This document shows, one piece after another, positions 11,553 to 21,289 of a stretch of 64,000 nt of DNA; within the stretch, counting starts at the first letter, position 1; each line of letters starts with the position of its first letter. Source of the stretch: Alphaproteobacteria bacterium (GTDB lineage Bacteria; Pseudomonadota; Alphaproteobacteria; MPNO01; UBA830). The stretch lies in NCBI GenBank assembly GCA_022822405.1, contig JAJEBT010000007.1:1-64000 (forward strand), read 5' to 3'. The notes under the pieces were generated by a model, which did no database searches, was not told where the DNA came from, and saw only the letters and a program-made list of their open reading frames with translations. A program made the position numbers and the translations under genes.

Positions 11553-12065
11553 GTGGACAGGTTCTCCAGAATCTACAATTTCTTCGTGAACGGGATGGCG
11601 GTCCTCGCGGGCATCCTGATCTTTCTCAGTTTCGTGATGATCGTCGTCGACGTGACGATGCGCATCGTCGGGCTGACACCACCCCCGTTCACCATCGCCG
11701 TGGTCGAATACATCCTGCTCTGGTTCGCGATGCTTGCCGCGCCCTGGCTGGTGCGCATCAAGGGGCACGTCTTCATCGACGCCGTTACCCGGTTCTTCCC
11801 GGCAGCAGTCAGGACAGCTGTGGCGAAGATCGTGTATGCGGTCTGCATCGGTGCCGCAGCGATCTATGGCGTTCACGCCGCCGGCCTCCTCATGGCCGCG
11901 TGGGAAAACGACATGGTGGATGTCCGCAGCATCGACATGCCCCTGTGGGCGCTCTACGGCCCGATGCCGATCTGCTTTGCCTTTGTCGCCTTCGAATTCG
12001 CGCGCTACCTCATCGGGATCGACGACATGTACTCGAGGGCGGCCGACGGGCAGGAAGGCGTCTGA
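11553..12065 (+). CDS. TRAP transporter small permease (DctQ)
   Basis: Four hydrophobic segments, 'VEYILLWFAMLAAPWLVRIKGHVFID' DctQ signature; adjacent DctM. Confidence 0.9.
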   Translation: MDRFSRIYNFFVNGMAVLAGILIFLSFVMIVVDVTMRIVGLTPPPFTIAVVEYILLWFAMLAAPWLVRIKGHVFIDAVTRFFPAAVRTAVAKIVYAVCIGAAAIYGVHAAGLLMAAWENDMVDVRSIDMPLWALYGPMPICFAFVAFEFARYLIGIDDMYSRAADGQEGV

Positions 12066-12068
12066 CCC

Positions 12069-13385
12069 ATGGAGATGGAGTGGTACTGGGCTCTCCTGAC
12101 GCTTATCGGAATGGTGATGTTCCTCATGGCGATGGGGGTCCCGGTCGCCCTTACCTTCATCACGACCAACATTGTCGGCGTCCTGATCTTCATGGGCGAC
12201 ATGGCGGGATGGACGCAGATCGTCGACAACTCGACCTCGCTCATCACCCGCTTCACGCTGGGGCCGGTGCCCATGTTCATCATGATGGGCGCCCTGTTCT
12301 TCCACACCGGGCTCGCGATCCGCGTCTTCGACGGGCTTGACGTCCTGTTCGGCCGCCTGCCCGGCCGCCTCTGCTACCTGACGGTGGCGGGTGGCTCCAT
12401 GTTTTCGACGCTGACCGGCTCCAGCATGGCCAACACCGCGATGCTGGGCGCCCTGATGGTGCCCGAGATGCAGCGGCGCGGCTACAGCCGGCGCATGTCG
12501 ATGGGTCCGATTCTCGGCACCGGCGGACTCGCCATGATCATCCCGCCATCAGCCCTCGGCGTCCTGCTGGCTTCGGTCGCCAACATCGACGTCGGCCGCC
12601 TTCTGGTCGCCGGATTCCTGCCGGGCTTCGTGCTCGCCGCCCTGTATGCGGCCCTGATATTCCTGCAGATCAGATTGAAGCCCGACTCCGCCCCCGCCTA
12701 CGCCGTCGAAATGCCGCCGATAGGGGCGCGGATCAGGCTCGTCTGCACCAACATCCTTCCCATGAGCCTTGTCGTGTTCATGGTCATCGGCTTCATCATG
12801 CTCGGCTGGTCCACCCCCACCGAAGCCGCCGCGTTCGGCGTGCTGGGCGTGATCATCCTTGCCGCGGCTTTCCGGGCCCTGACCTTCACCGCACTGCGGA
12901 GCGCGGTCGAGGCGACCGTCAAGGTCGGCGCCATGGTGTTCTTCATCATCATGAGCTCGACCGTCTTCAGCCAGCTCCTAGCGTTTTCCGGGGCCAGCGC
13001 CGGCCTTCTCGAATGGGCCACCGAGTTCGAGATTTCCAAGTACTGGATCCTCCTCGTGATGTTCGTGATCCTCGTCGCGCTCGGCATGTTCATGGACCCG
13101 ACGTCGATGATGCTGATCACCGTGCCGATCTTCTTCCCGCTGGCGCAGCAGCTCGGCTTCGACCTGGTGTGGTTCGGGCTCTTCGTGCTCATGACCTTCG
13201 AGATGGCCGGAACGACACCGCCCTTCGGCCTCCTGCTCTACGTGATGCTCGGCGTCGCACCGAAAGACACGACGTTGTTCCAGGTGGCGAGCGCGGCATT
13301 TCCGTTCCTGGTCTGCGACGCGATCCTGATCGTGATCCTGATTTTCTTTCCGGGCCTCGCGCTCTGGCTGCCCAGTCTGATGTGA
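12069..13385 (+). CDS. TRAP transporter large permease (DctM)
   Basis: Multi-TM; GSSMANTAMLGALMVPEMQRRGYSRRMSMGPILGTGGLAMIIPPSALGVLL typical of DctM. Confidence 0.95.
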   Translation: MEMEWYWALLTLIGMVMFLMAMGVPVALTFITTNIVGVLIFMGDMAGWTQIVDNSTSLITRFTLGPVPMFIMMGALFFHTGLAIRVFDGLDVLFGRLPGRLCYLTVAGGSMFSTLTGSSMANTAMLGALMVPEMQRRGYSRRMSMGPILGTGGLAMIIPPSALGVLLASVANIDVGRLLVAGFLPGFVLAALYAALIFLQIRLKPDSAPAYAVEMPPIGARIRLVCTNILPMSLVVFMVIGFIMLGWSTPTEAAAFGVLGVIILAAAFRALTFTALRSAVEATVKVGAMVFFIIMSSTVFSQLLAFSGASAGLLEWATEFEISKYWILLVMFVILVALGMFMDPTSMMLITVPIFFPLAQQLGFDLVWFGLFVLMTFEMAGTTPPFGLLLYVMLGVAPKDTTLFQVASAAFPFLVCDAILIVILIFFPGLALWLPSLM

Positions 13386-13545
13386 CCCTCCCGGGCCACC
13401 GTCCGCGCCCGCCCGCCTGTGTTGTGCGAACATGGCCCGGCCACTATCCTTCCGTTCATCCGGCCTCGCCGGGCGGCGTGAGGCATGGCCCGACGGCTTG
13501 CAGAAGGAGTACGGCCGGACACGGACAACCAGATGGAGAAGAGCC

Positions 13546-14532
13546 ATGATACGGAAGTCGCTTTCGGTACTGACGATCAGCGCGGCCGTCCTCGCGTTGT
13601 CGCTGCCTTCCCAGGCTTCGACGATAAAGGTCTCGACATGCCAGATTCGCACCCATGACCATGTCATCGTCTTCCTCGAGGAATTCCTGAAACCCGCTCA
13701 GGCCAACGAGGTCGGCCTCAAGCTCCGCTACATGGGCGGGCCGGAAATCACCCCCTTCCGCAAGCAGGGCGGACTGCTCAAGCGCGGCCTCATCGACCTG
13801 ATCTTCTGCCCGACGCCCTACTACGGCGCCGACCTGCCGGAAGCCCGCCTCCTAGGCGCCCACAACAAGTCGCTGGAGGAGATGCGGTCGAACGGTGCCT
13901 ACGACATGCTCCGGGAGGCATGGGACAAGGGCCTGAACGCCCATATCCTTGCCTGGCCGGCCTTCAACGTCTCGACCTTCTACGTCTACACCACCTTCAA
14001 GCCCAAGCTGAGCAAGACGACCGGCATCGACCTGAAAGGCATCAAGATGCGCTCGACGGGCCTGTACAAGCCGTTCCTTGCCGCAATGGAGGCAATCCCC
14101 GTCGGCATGGCGCCGGGCGACGTCTATACCGGCCTCGAACGCGGCGTCGTGCAGGGCATGGCATGGCCCAAGGGATCGATCACCAAGTACGGCTGGGAGA
14201 AGTTCCTCAAGTACAAGATCACGCCGAACTTCTACGGCGCGACCTTCATGACCATCATCAACAAGAAGAAATGGGAAAGCCTCACGCAGGCGGAAAGGGA
14301 CTTCCTCACCAAGCTCAGCGCGACCTACGAGAAGAAAAGTGACGAGGTCGTGGCCAGGAATCTCGCGGCCGACGAGGCCCGCCTCGAAAAGGCCGGTGTT
14401 CAGACCTTCGCGCTCGAAGGCGAGTATGCGAAGGCCTATCTCAAGACCATCTACGGTGCCAAGTGGGCGGTGAACGACAAGTACAAGTACACGGTCGACT
14501 ACAAGAAGCTGAAGCCGCTGATGTACCAGTAG
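13546..14532 (+). CDS. TRAP transporter solute-binding protein (DctP family)
   Basis: Signal peptide; 'LKGIKMRSTGLYKPFLAAMEAIPVGMAPGDVYTGLERGVVQG' DctP signature. Confidence 0.92.
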   Translation: MIRKSLSVLTISAAVLALSLPSQASTIKVSTCQIRTHDHVIVFLEEFLKPAQANEVGLKLRYMGGPEITPFRKQGGLLKRGLIDLIFCPTPYYGADLPEARLLGAHNKSLEEMRSNGAYDMLREAWDKGLNAHILAWPAFNVSTFYVYTTFKPKLSKTTGIDLKGIKMRSTGLYKPFLAAMEAIPVGMAPGDVYTGLERGVVQGMAWPKGSITKYGWEKFLKYKITPNFYGATFMTIINKKKWESLTQAERDFLTKLSATYEKKSDEVVARNLAADEARLEKAGVQTFALEGEYAKAYLKTIYGAKWAVNDKYKYTVDYKKLKPLMYQ

Positions 14533-14553
14533 GCGCCCGACCGGCAGCCGGCC

Positions 14554-14580
14554 GGAGCGGCAGGCACCCCCTGCCGCTCC
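14554..14580 (+). terminator. Perfect 11-bp GC stem hairpin downstream of the TRAP operon (no T-tract)
   Basis: GGAGCGGCAGG-caccc-CCTGCCGCTCC just after the DctP stop, between convergent genes. Confidence 0.6.
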
Positions 14581-14672
14581 GTAACGGCCGCCCTGCCGGC
14601 GTCCCGGCACTGAACGCATCGCGGGCTGCGGCGTCCCTGTTTCGCGACCGGTGACGCTGGCGCCGGCGCGGA

Positions 14673-16082
14673 TCAGGCGTCCGGCAGGAACTCGTCGAGA
14701 TCGACGCTCTCGAAATTGCGCGGGATCGCGCGCATGAACCGTGCCCGCTCCTCGGCCTGGGTCACCGCCGGCATGGTCGCGTCGACCATCCACTTGGTGC
14801 CGAGGCGGTGGAAGCTGTTCTGTCCCGGCACCACCGGCGAGACGTTGTCGAGCGCGAACACCCTGGTGTTCGGAATCATGATCATGTCGCGTTCCGCATG
14901 CACCCGGGTCGTCATCGACCACATCACCTGCCGGAGGTCGCCGGCATCGATGTCCTCGTCGACCGCAACCGCCATCTTCGGGTGCAGGTACGGTCCCGAC
15001 AGCGCCGCCATCAGGGCCGTCTTGGCCTGGCCCTCGACGCGGGGCCGGAGCTTGACGACCAGCATCATCATGCCGGCGGCCGGATGACAGCGGACGTCGA
15101 GGAGATCGAGCCCGCCCTCGACGTTGCGGAGATGGTCCCTGGTCGCGACCTCGACGCCGAGCGCCATCGTGCCCTGGGTGTCGGTCGTCGGATATCCGCA
15201 ATGCACGGCATAGAAGATCGGGTCGCGCCGACGCGTCATGCAGTTGACGCGCAGCACCTGCGACGTGGTGGCTTCCGCATAGGTGCCCGGAATCTCGCCG
15301 AACGGCCCCTCCGGCACCTCGACGTCGCGGAGCACCTCGCCCTCTAGCACGAGCTCGGCTTCCGCCGGCACCTCGAGATCCACCGTCCTGCACTTCACCA
15401 TGCGCACCCCCTCGCCGATCAGGGCGCCCGCAACCTCGAGCTCGTCGCGGTCGAAACCGGTGGTGAAACCGGCCCCGTAGAAGAGCGCCGGATGGCCGCC
15501 ATAGACCATCGCCACCGGCATGTTGAGCCCCCGGGCGACGTACTTGTCGTAGATGCGCCTGGCCTGCCGCGGGACCATGATGAAGCCGGTCTCGCGTTCG
15601 TTGAGGATCATCTGGCGGTGCACCGAAACGTTCCGGACTCCCGTGTCCGGATCCCTGATGACCGCCATCCCCGAGGCGAGATAGCGCCCGCCGTCATGTT
15701 CCGAGGTCATCATCGACGGGATCTCGTGGATGTTCACCGCCTCGCCCTCGGCCACCACCTCCTGGACCGGGGCGTCGCCAGCCGGGACGTCGACCGTCGG
15801 GACGCCGCGGGCGATGCGTCGCGCGACCTCGTCGAGGATATCCTCCTCGTCGATGCCGAGGCCGATGGACCACTTCCGGCGGTCGGCCAGGATCTGGCTC
15901 ACGGCGCGCCAGCCGCCATGCCCCTTCAGCGAGGTGAACAGGCTGGCCTTGCCGAGCTCGTTGAAGGTCTTCCACTCGATCGCCGCCATGTTGGCCGCGG
16001 GATCGACCTCGCCGGAGAAACGGATCAACTCTCCGCGCTGTTCGAGATTGGCGAGAAAGGTACGCAGGGACTGGTCAGGCAT
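14673..16082 (-). CDS. UbiD-family (prFMN-dependent) decarboxylase
   Basis: SLRTFLANLEQRGELIRFSGEVDP...IHEIPSMMTSEHDGGRYLASGMAVIRDPDTGVRNVSVHRQMI...EGPFGEIPGTYAEATTSQVLRVNCMTRRRDPIFYA. Confidence 0.93.
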   Translation of the reverse strand: MPDQSLRTFLANLEQRGELIRFSGEVDPAANMAAIEWKTFNELGKASLFTSLKGHGGWRAVSQILADRRKWSIGLGIDEEDILDEVARRIARGVPTVDVPAGDAPVQEVVAEGEAVNIHEIPSMMTSEHDGGRYLASGMAVIRDPDTGVRNVSVHRQMILNERETGFIMVPRQARRIYDKYVARGLNMPVAMVYGGHPALFYGAGFTTGFDRDELEVAGALIGEGVRMVKCRTVDLEVPAEAELVLEGEVLRDVEVPEGPFGEIPGTYAEATTSQVLRVNCMTRRRDPIFYAVHCGYPTTDTQGTMALGVEVATRDHLRNVEGGLDLLDVRCHPAAGMMMLVVKLRPRVEGQAKTALMAALSGPYLHPKMAVAVDEDIDAGDLRQVMWSMTTRVHAERDMIMIPNTRVFALDNVSPVVPGQNSFHRLGTKWMVDATMPAVTQAEERARFMRAIPRNFESVDLDEFLPDA

Positions 16083-16115
16083 GGTTCTGTCGAATCCAAG
16101 GTTGAGGAGGGTGGC

Positions 16116-17231
16116 TCAGACGGCCCTTCGGGCGGGCGCCGCCGCCTCGCCGCCGGACTCCGAGGCTTCAAGGTAATGCCGGCGATGCGCCGCGGCGATG
16201 CCCCAGCGCGCCGCCAGCGTCATCGCGCGCTTGAGATGGTAACCGATCTCGTGCTCGTCGGTAAATCCGATGGCGCCATGCATCTGGACCGCCGACTTGC
16301 ACACCCCGAGCGCGCCATCCGCCGCATGGGCCAGCACCGCCGACGGCAGGCCGGGCGCGGCGGCGCCGGCGTCGATCGCCCGCGCCGCCTGGTGGACCAG
16401 CGAGCGGCCGGCCTCGACCGCGGCGAGATTGTCGACGGCGCGGTGCTGCAGCGCCTGGAACGACCCGATGGGGCGGTCGAACTGGCGGCGGACCTTGAGA
16501 TAGTCGAGCGTGATCTCGTGCGCCCGTTCCATCACCCCGAGGAGCTCGGCAGCGGTTGCGAGATGCGCGGCCGCGAGAAGCGCATCGAGCAACCCATGGG
16601 CGTCGGAGCCGGCCGCGAGTTCCTCCGCCGGCGCCCTCGAAAGACGAATTTGTCCCACAGCGGTGCTGTCCGCCGCCGTGCCCGCGTCCAGCCGGACCTC
16701 GTCCCCCGGGACGCAGACCAGGACGAGACCCTCGGGCGACGACGCCGAGACCAGGTAGGCGTCGGCGTCGCCGGCGCCCGCGACGCCGATCTTGGCGCCG
16801 CTCACGCGGATGCGGCCGCCATCGCGCACCGCCTCGGTACGGGGCCGGTCATGGCCGAGGCCGCGCGGCGTCTCGATGAGCGCGGGAAGGATCACCTGGT
16901 CCCCGGCGATCAACGGCCCGGCCGGCGCCTCCGGGACGCCGCAGCGGGCGATGGCGTCGGCGATGATGATGCCGGTGGCGATCGGCTCGGGCACCAGATG
17001 CCGGCCGCATTCTCCGGCGACGAGGCAGAGCTCGGCGAGGCCGAGCCCGAGGCCGCCGCAACTCTCGGGCGCCAGCGCGCCGAAGAAGAACGCCTCCGCG
17101 GCTTCCGACCAGACGTCGCGCCGGATCGCGCAATCGCCGGCACGGAACCTCCCGGCGCCGCCATGGCGGGCCGCAAAGGCCGCCGCGCTCTCGCGCAGCA
17201 TCTGCTGCTCATCCGAAAGCTGCAGTTCCAT
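16116..17231 (-). CDS. Acyl-CoA dehydrogenase family protein
   Basis: QLSDEQQMLRESAAAFAARHGG...CGGLGLGLAELCLVAGECGRHLVPEP...VQMHGAIGFTDEHEIGYHLKRAM. Confidence 0.92.
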   Translation of the reverse strand: MELQLSDEQQMLRESAAAFAARHGGAGRFRAGDCAIRRDVWSEAAEAFFFGALAPESCGGLGLGLAELCLVAGECGRHLVPEPIATGIIIADAIARCGVPEAPAGPLIAGDQVILPALIETPRGLGHDRPRTEAVRDGGRIRVSGAKIGVAGAGDADAYLVSASSPEGLVLVCVPGDEVRLDAGTAADSTAVGQIRLSRAPAEELAAGSDAHGLLDALLAAAHLATAAELLGVMERAHEITLDYLKVRRQFDRPIGSFQALQHRAVDNLAAVEAGRSLVHQAARAIDAGAAAPGLPSAVLAHAADGALGVCKSAVQMHGAIGFTDEHEIGYHLKRAMTLAARWGIAAAHRRHYLEASESGGEAAAPARRAV

Positions 17232-18765
17232 CGGAAGCCTTCAGTTCCGCGGCGGCGCGCGCGCGCAGTTCCGCCTTGACGATCTTGCCGGTGCTGTTGC
17301 GCGGAAAACCGTCGACCGCGAGCACGTGCTTCGGCTTCTTGTAGCTCGCGATCAGGGACCGGCAGTGCGCGATCAGCGCGTCCTCGGCCGCGCTCATGCG
17401 GTCCTCGAACCTGACGAACGCGACCACGCATTCGCCGAACTCCGGATCGGGGGCCGGCACAACCACGGCCTCCCTCACGGCGGGATGGCGTTCGAGCGCG
17501 TCCTCGACCTCGCGCGAATAGATGTTGAGCCCGCCGGACACGATCATGTCCTTGGCACGGTCGGCGAAATAGAGATAGCCCTCTTCGTCGAGCCGCCCCA
17601 GATCGCCGGTGACGAGCCAGCCGTGGTGAAAGGCCGCCGCCGTGGCCTCGGGATTGCGCCAGTACTCGCGCATCGTCATGGTCCCGGGCGGGCCGCACCG
17701 CACCAGGATCTCGCCGGTTTCGCCCGCGGGCAGGTCGTTGCGGTCGCCGTCGACGATCCTGATCTCGACCCCGGGCACAGCGCGCCCGCAGGAGGTCGGG
17801 TGGGCCTGCTGTTCTTCGGGCCGCAGGCAGGCGACGAAGCCGGCCTCGGTCTGGGCATAGAAGCTGTAGAGGCCGAGACCGGGAAGCGCCGCGGCGAGGC
17901 GTTCCTTCAGCTCCACCGGAAATACCTCGCCGGTCGCGACCATGACCCTCAGCGTGCGACAGGCGTCGGGCCGTTTCTCGATCTCGGGAATCAGCATGCG
18001 GGCAATGGTGGGAACCAGCCCGATGACGGTGATCCTCTCGCGTTCGATCATGTCGACGCAGGCCACCGGATCGAAGCGCGGCATGACCACCACCGCGCAA
18101 CCCGCGGCAATGGCGTTGGTGATGCGCCCGACACCGGTGCGGTGCGCCATCGGCGTCGTTGTCAGGATGCGGTCGTCGGATCCGAGTCCGAACTCCCGGA
18201 CATTGACGAAGGCGCCGACCAGCACGAAACCGAGATGCGTGGTCACCGCGCCCTTGGGCCGCCCCGTGGTGCCGGACGTGTAGCCGATCAGGAGGTCGTC
18301 CATCTCCGTGGGCACGGGCGCCGGCGGCGACGGGTCGCCCCCGGCGACGAGGTCGTCATAGGCAGTCTCGCCGTCGCGGGCCGCGCCGGCGACGATGAGC
18401 AGCGGACCATCCCGCCCCGCCGCGGCCGTGGCGGCGTCGCGGTATTCGGGCGGAAACAGGATTGCCGAGGGCGCGCAGTCCTCGAGAATGTAGTCGACCT
18501 CGGCCGGCGCAAGCCGTGTCGCGATGGGCACGATCACGCCACCACACTTGGCGGCGCCAAGCATCGCGAGGATGAGCTCGGCGCTGTTCGGCATGTACAT
18601 GGCGATGCGGTCGCCGGGCCGCAGGCCACGCGCCGCGAGGCCATTGGCTATCCGGTTGGCTGTCTCGTCGAGATCGCGGAAGGTGAACCGCCTGCCGTCG
18701 CACACGAGCGCCTCGCGGCCGGGGAAACGCGCCGCGCTCCCGGCCAGCATCGCTCCGAGTTTCAT
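17209..18765 (-). CDS. AMP-dependent acyl-CoA synthetase/ligase
   Basis: GYTSGTTGRPKGAVTTHLG; GWLVTGDLGRLDEEGYLYFADRAKDMIVSGGLNIYSREVE; FPRNSTGKIVKAELR. Confidence 0.95.
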   Translation of the reverse strand: MKLGAMLAGSAARFPGREALVCDGRRFTFRDLDETANRIANGLAARGLRPGDRIAMYMPNSAELILAMLGAAKCGGVIVPIATRLAPAEVDYILEDCAPSAILFPPEYRDAATAAAGRDGPLLIVAGAARDGETAYDDLVAGGDPSPPAPVPTEMDDLLIGYTSGTTGRPKGAVTTHLGFVLVGAFVNVREFGLGSDDRILTTTPMAHRTGVGRITNAIAAGCAVVVMPRFDPVACVDMIERERITVIGLVPTIARMLIPEIEKRPDACRTLRVMVATGEVFPVELKERLAAALPGLGLYSFYAQTEAGFVACLRPEEQQAHPTSCGRAVPGVEIRIVDGDRNDLPAGETGEILVRCGPPGTMTMREYWRNPEATAAAFHHGWLVTGDLGRLDEEGYLYFADRAKDMIVSGGLNIYSREVEDALERHPAVREAVVVPAPDPEFGECVVAFVRFEDRMSAAEDALIAHCRSLIASYKKPKHVLAVDGFPRNSTGKIVKAELRARAAAELKASDGTAAFG

Positions 18766-18786
18766 CGCCGGCGGCCCCGCGCCGGA

Positions 18787-19215
18787 TCAGCCATCCGCGC
18801 CGGTATCGGGAACGAACGCGTAATAGGGCGAACCGTCGCCGAGTTCCTCCCAGTCGACCCTGACCCGCATGCCGATCTCGACATCGTCCTCGCCGACCCC
18901 GTTGAGATTGGCAATGATGCGAACCCCCTCGTCGAGCTCGACCAGCCCGACGAGGTAGGGCGTCCGGTGCTCGAAACCCGCGGTCGGCACATGGGTGACG
19001 GTATAGGAATGGAGCGTGCCGCGACCCGACGCTTCCTTCCAGCGCAGGTTCCTCCTGCCCGTATGCACGCTGTTGGCGCGCGGCCAGAACTGGTACTTGC
19101 GCGCCGCCAGGTCGTACTGCAGCATCAGCCGGCCGTCGCGGGCGCCGTCCCAAAAGGGCTGCGTCACAGGCGTCGGCTTGGGCACCGGGCGCGGCTTCGC
19201 GGTTGGTTTTGCCAT
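18787..19215 (-). CDS. DUF35 / OB-fold acyl-CoA-associated protein
   Basis: PFWDGARDGRLMLQYDLAARKYQFWPR...GRGTLHSYTVTH...PYLVGLVELDEGVRIIANL; DUF35 arrangement next to a thiolase. Confidence 0.88.
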   Translation of the reverse strand: MAKPTAKPRPVPKPTPVTQPFWDGARDGRLMLQYDLAARKYQFWPRANSVHTGRRNLRWKEASGRGTLHSYTVTHVPTAGFEHRTPYLVGLVELDEGVRIIANLNGVGEDDVEIGMRVRVDWEELGDGSPYYAFVPDTGADG

Positions 19216-19251
19216 TGTCGTTCTCCTCTGCCGGACCGCCGGGCGGCGCCG

Positions 19252-20433
19252 TCAGTTCACCAGGACCATGGCGTTGGAAACGCCCCAGTTGCGGCCGTAG
19301 GGGATCACGCCGATTCCGGTGACCATGGCGTTCCGCGCGTCGGGAACCTGACGCCGGCCGGCCTTGCCCATGAGCTGGCGCACCGCCTCGACGAGGTTGA
19401 CGCCGCCGCCCGCGAGCCCCGGCTGGCCGCAGCTGATCTGGCCGCCGCCGGTGTTGATGGGGAACTCGCCCTTCGGCCCGAGATCGGTATCGCGGAGGAA
19501 CTGCGAGCCGCGGCCCTTCCTCGCGAACCCGATCTGCTCGCACTTGAGCATCACAGCGAACAGGAAATCGTCATAGGGGTGGAACATGTCGATGTCCCGG
19601 GGCTTCAGCTTCGCCCTGGCGAGGGCTTCGCGGCCGACGACCGAGTGCCCGGTCTGCGTGATGTCGGGGGTCTGGTTGGCGCAGTCGAAGTTCGAGACCT
19701 CGGAATAGGAGACGGGGTAGACGCGGTCGCCGAGGCCGAGCCGGCGCGCGCGGCGCGTCTTCATCATGATCAGCCCGTTGCCGCCGTCGCAATACATGAC
19801 CGAGTCGAGAAGCCGCAGCGGCGACGAGACCTGGCGGGAATTCAGGTAGTCGTCGATGGTGATCTTCTTGCGGAGGTTCTTGTAGGCGTTGGAGTTGAGC
19901 ACGGCGCCGTTGCGCTGGGCAACGGCGAGCGCACCGAGGCCGCGAAGGTCGAGATGGTGCTCGTGGGCGTACCGGTTCATCAGCAGGCCGAAGGCGCCCG
20001 GCGGTCCCTGGATTCCGACCGGCTCCCAGAACTCGTTGCGGTAGCTGCCCCAGTTCACGCGCCACTGCGTCGACGGCGCGTCGGCGCCGATCAGCATCAC
20101 CGTGTCGCAGAAACCGGTCCGGATGGCGGCAGCGGCGCGGGCGACGTTGCCAATGGCCGAGCCGCCGCCAAGATCGCTGGTCTGGAGCCAGCGCGCCGAG
20201 ATGCCGAGATACTCGGTGGCGTAGTTCGACCAGAAGGGATTCGAGGCCTCGCTTATCGGCACGTTGAAGGTCACGCCGTCGATGTCCGACGGCCCAAGGC
20301 CGGTCTGGCGGTAAAGCTGCTCGGCAACCTCGGAGGCGAATTCGTAGGCCGAACGTCCGCTGCGGCGCTCTATCTTCGTCTCGGCGAAGGCAACGATGCA
20401 GATGTCCTTGTCGGCAAGAAACTCCACGGCCAT
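19252..20433 (-). CDS. Thiolase-fold (SCPx/Ltp2-like) protein
   Basis: DICIVAFAETKIERRSG...ASEVAEQLYRQTGLGPSDIDGVTF...TGGGQISCGQPGLAGGGVNLVEAVRQL. Confidence 0.9.
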   Translation of the reverse strand: MAVEFLADKDICIVAFAETKIERRSGRSAYEFASEVAEQLYRQTGLGPSDIDGVTFNVPISEASNPFWSNYATEYLGISARWLQTSDLGGGSAIGNVARAAAAIRTGFCDTVMLIGADAPSTQWRVNWGSYRNEFWEPVGIQGPPGAFGLLMNRYAHEHHLDLRGLGALAVAQRNGAVLNSNAYKNLRKKITIDDYLNSRQVSSPLRLLDSVMYCDGGNGLIMMKTRRARRLGLGDRVYPVSYSEVSNFDCANQTPDITQTGHSVVGREALARAKLKPRDIDMFHPYDDFLFAVMLKCEQIGFARKGRGSQFLRDTDLGPKGEFPINTGGGQISCGQPGLAGGGVNLVEAVRQLMGKAGRRQVPDARNAMVTGIGVIPYGRNWGVSNAMVLVN

Positions 20434-20443
20434 CCGGCTTCTC

Positions 20444-21289
20444 CTATTGTCCCCTGAAGTCCGGCTTGCGGCGCTCGGAGAACGCCTTGAGCCCCTCGGC
20501 CCGGTCGTCGGACCACGACAGCATGTAGGCGAGATCCGACTCCTGCTGGAAGCCGAGATGAAGCGGCAGGTCGCGGCCGCGATTGATCGCCTGCTTCGAC
20601 ATCATCGTCGCGAGCGGCCCCACCCCGTGCATCTCGGCGATGATCTCGCGCGTCTTGGCAAGCGCGTCCCCCTTCGCCACGACGTGATTGACGATGCGGT
20701 ATTCCTTAGCCTCCGAGGCCCGGATACGGCGCCCGGTCCAGACCAGCTCCTTGGCCAGCGGCGCCCCGATGAGCCGCGGCAGGTTCTGGGTGCCACCAGC
20801 ACCCGGAATCAGGCCGTGACGCCCTTCCGGGAGGCCAAAGCTGGCGCCCTCGCCGGCGACGATGAAGTCGCTGAGCATTGCAAGCTCGAACCCGCCGCCG
20901 AGGCAGTATCCCTCGACGACGGCGATGACCGGCTTGGTGTAGTTCATCATGAAGCGGTAGAGCAGCCGGTTGCGGCGCTGGTTGTAGCGCGCCCGGTAGT
21001 TGTCGTAGCGGTCCTCGGGAAGGTCCTTGAAACCGCCGAGATCGGCGCCGGCGCAGAACGCACGCTCGTCGCCGGAGAGCACGACGGCGATGGTCCTGCG
21101 GTCGAGCTCGACGGCGTCCATGGCATGCATGATGTCGTCGGCCATCTCTTCGTTGATCGTGTTCAGCCGCTCCGGGCGGTTGAACTGGATCTCGAGGGCG
21201 CCCTTGCGCCTCCTGGCGATGATCGTGTCATAGGACTTGCTGAGCGCGCCGCCCCGGGGGCGGCGGAACGAGGTCAGTTTTCTCGCCAT
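20444..21289 (-). CDS. Enoyl-CoA hydratase/isomerase family protein
   Basis: ALEIQFNRPERLNTINEEM...FCAGADLGGF...VIAVVEGYCLGGGFELAMLSDFIVAGEGASFGLPE. Confidence 0.94.
   Translation of the reverse strand: MARKLTSFRRPRGGALSKSYDTIIARRRKGALEIQFNRPERLNTINEEMADDIMHAMDAVELDRRTIAVVLSGDERAFCAGADLGGFKDLPEDRYDNYRARYNQRRNRLLYRFMMNYTKPVIAVVEGYCLGGGFELAMLSDFIVAGEGASFGLPEGRHGLIPGAGGTQNLPRLIGAPLAKELVWTGRRIRASEAKEYRIVNHVVAKGDALAKTREIIAEMHGVGPLATMMSKQAINRGRDLPLHLGFQQESDLAYMLSWSDDRAEGLKAFSERRKPDFRGQ

Noticed and set aside
16792-20457. 1221-aa plus-strand ORF antisense to the CoA ligase/DUF35/thiolase genes
   Set aside because: Shadow ORF; minus strand carries well-defined enzymes with active-site motifs across the same interval.
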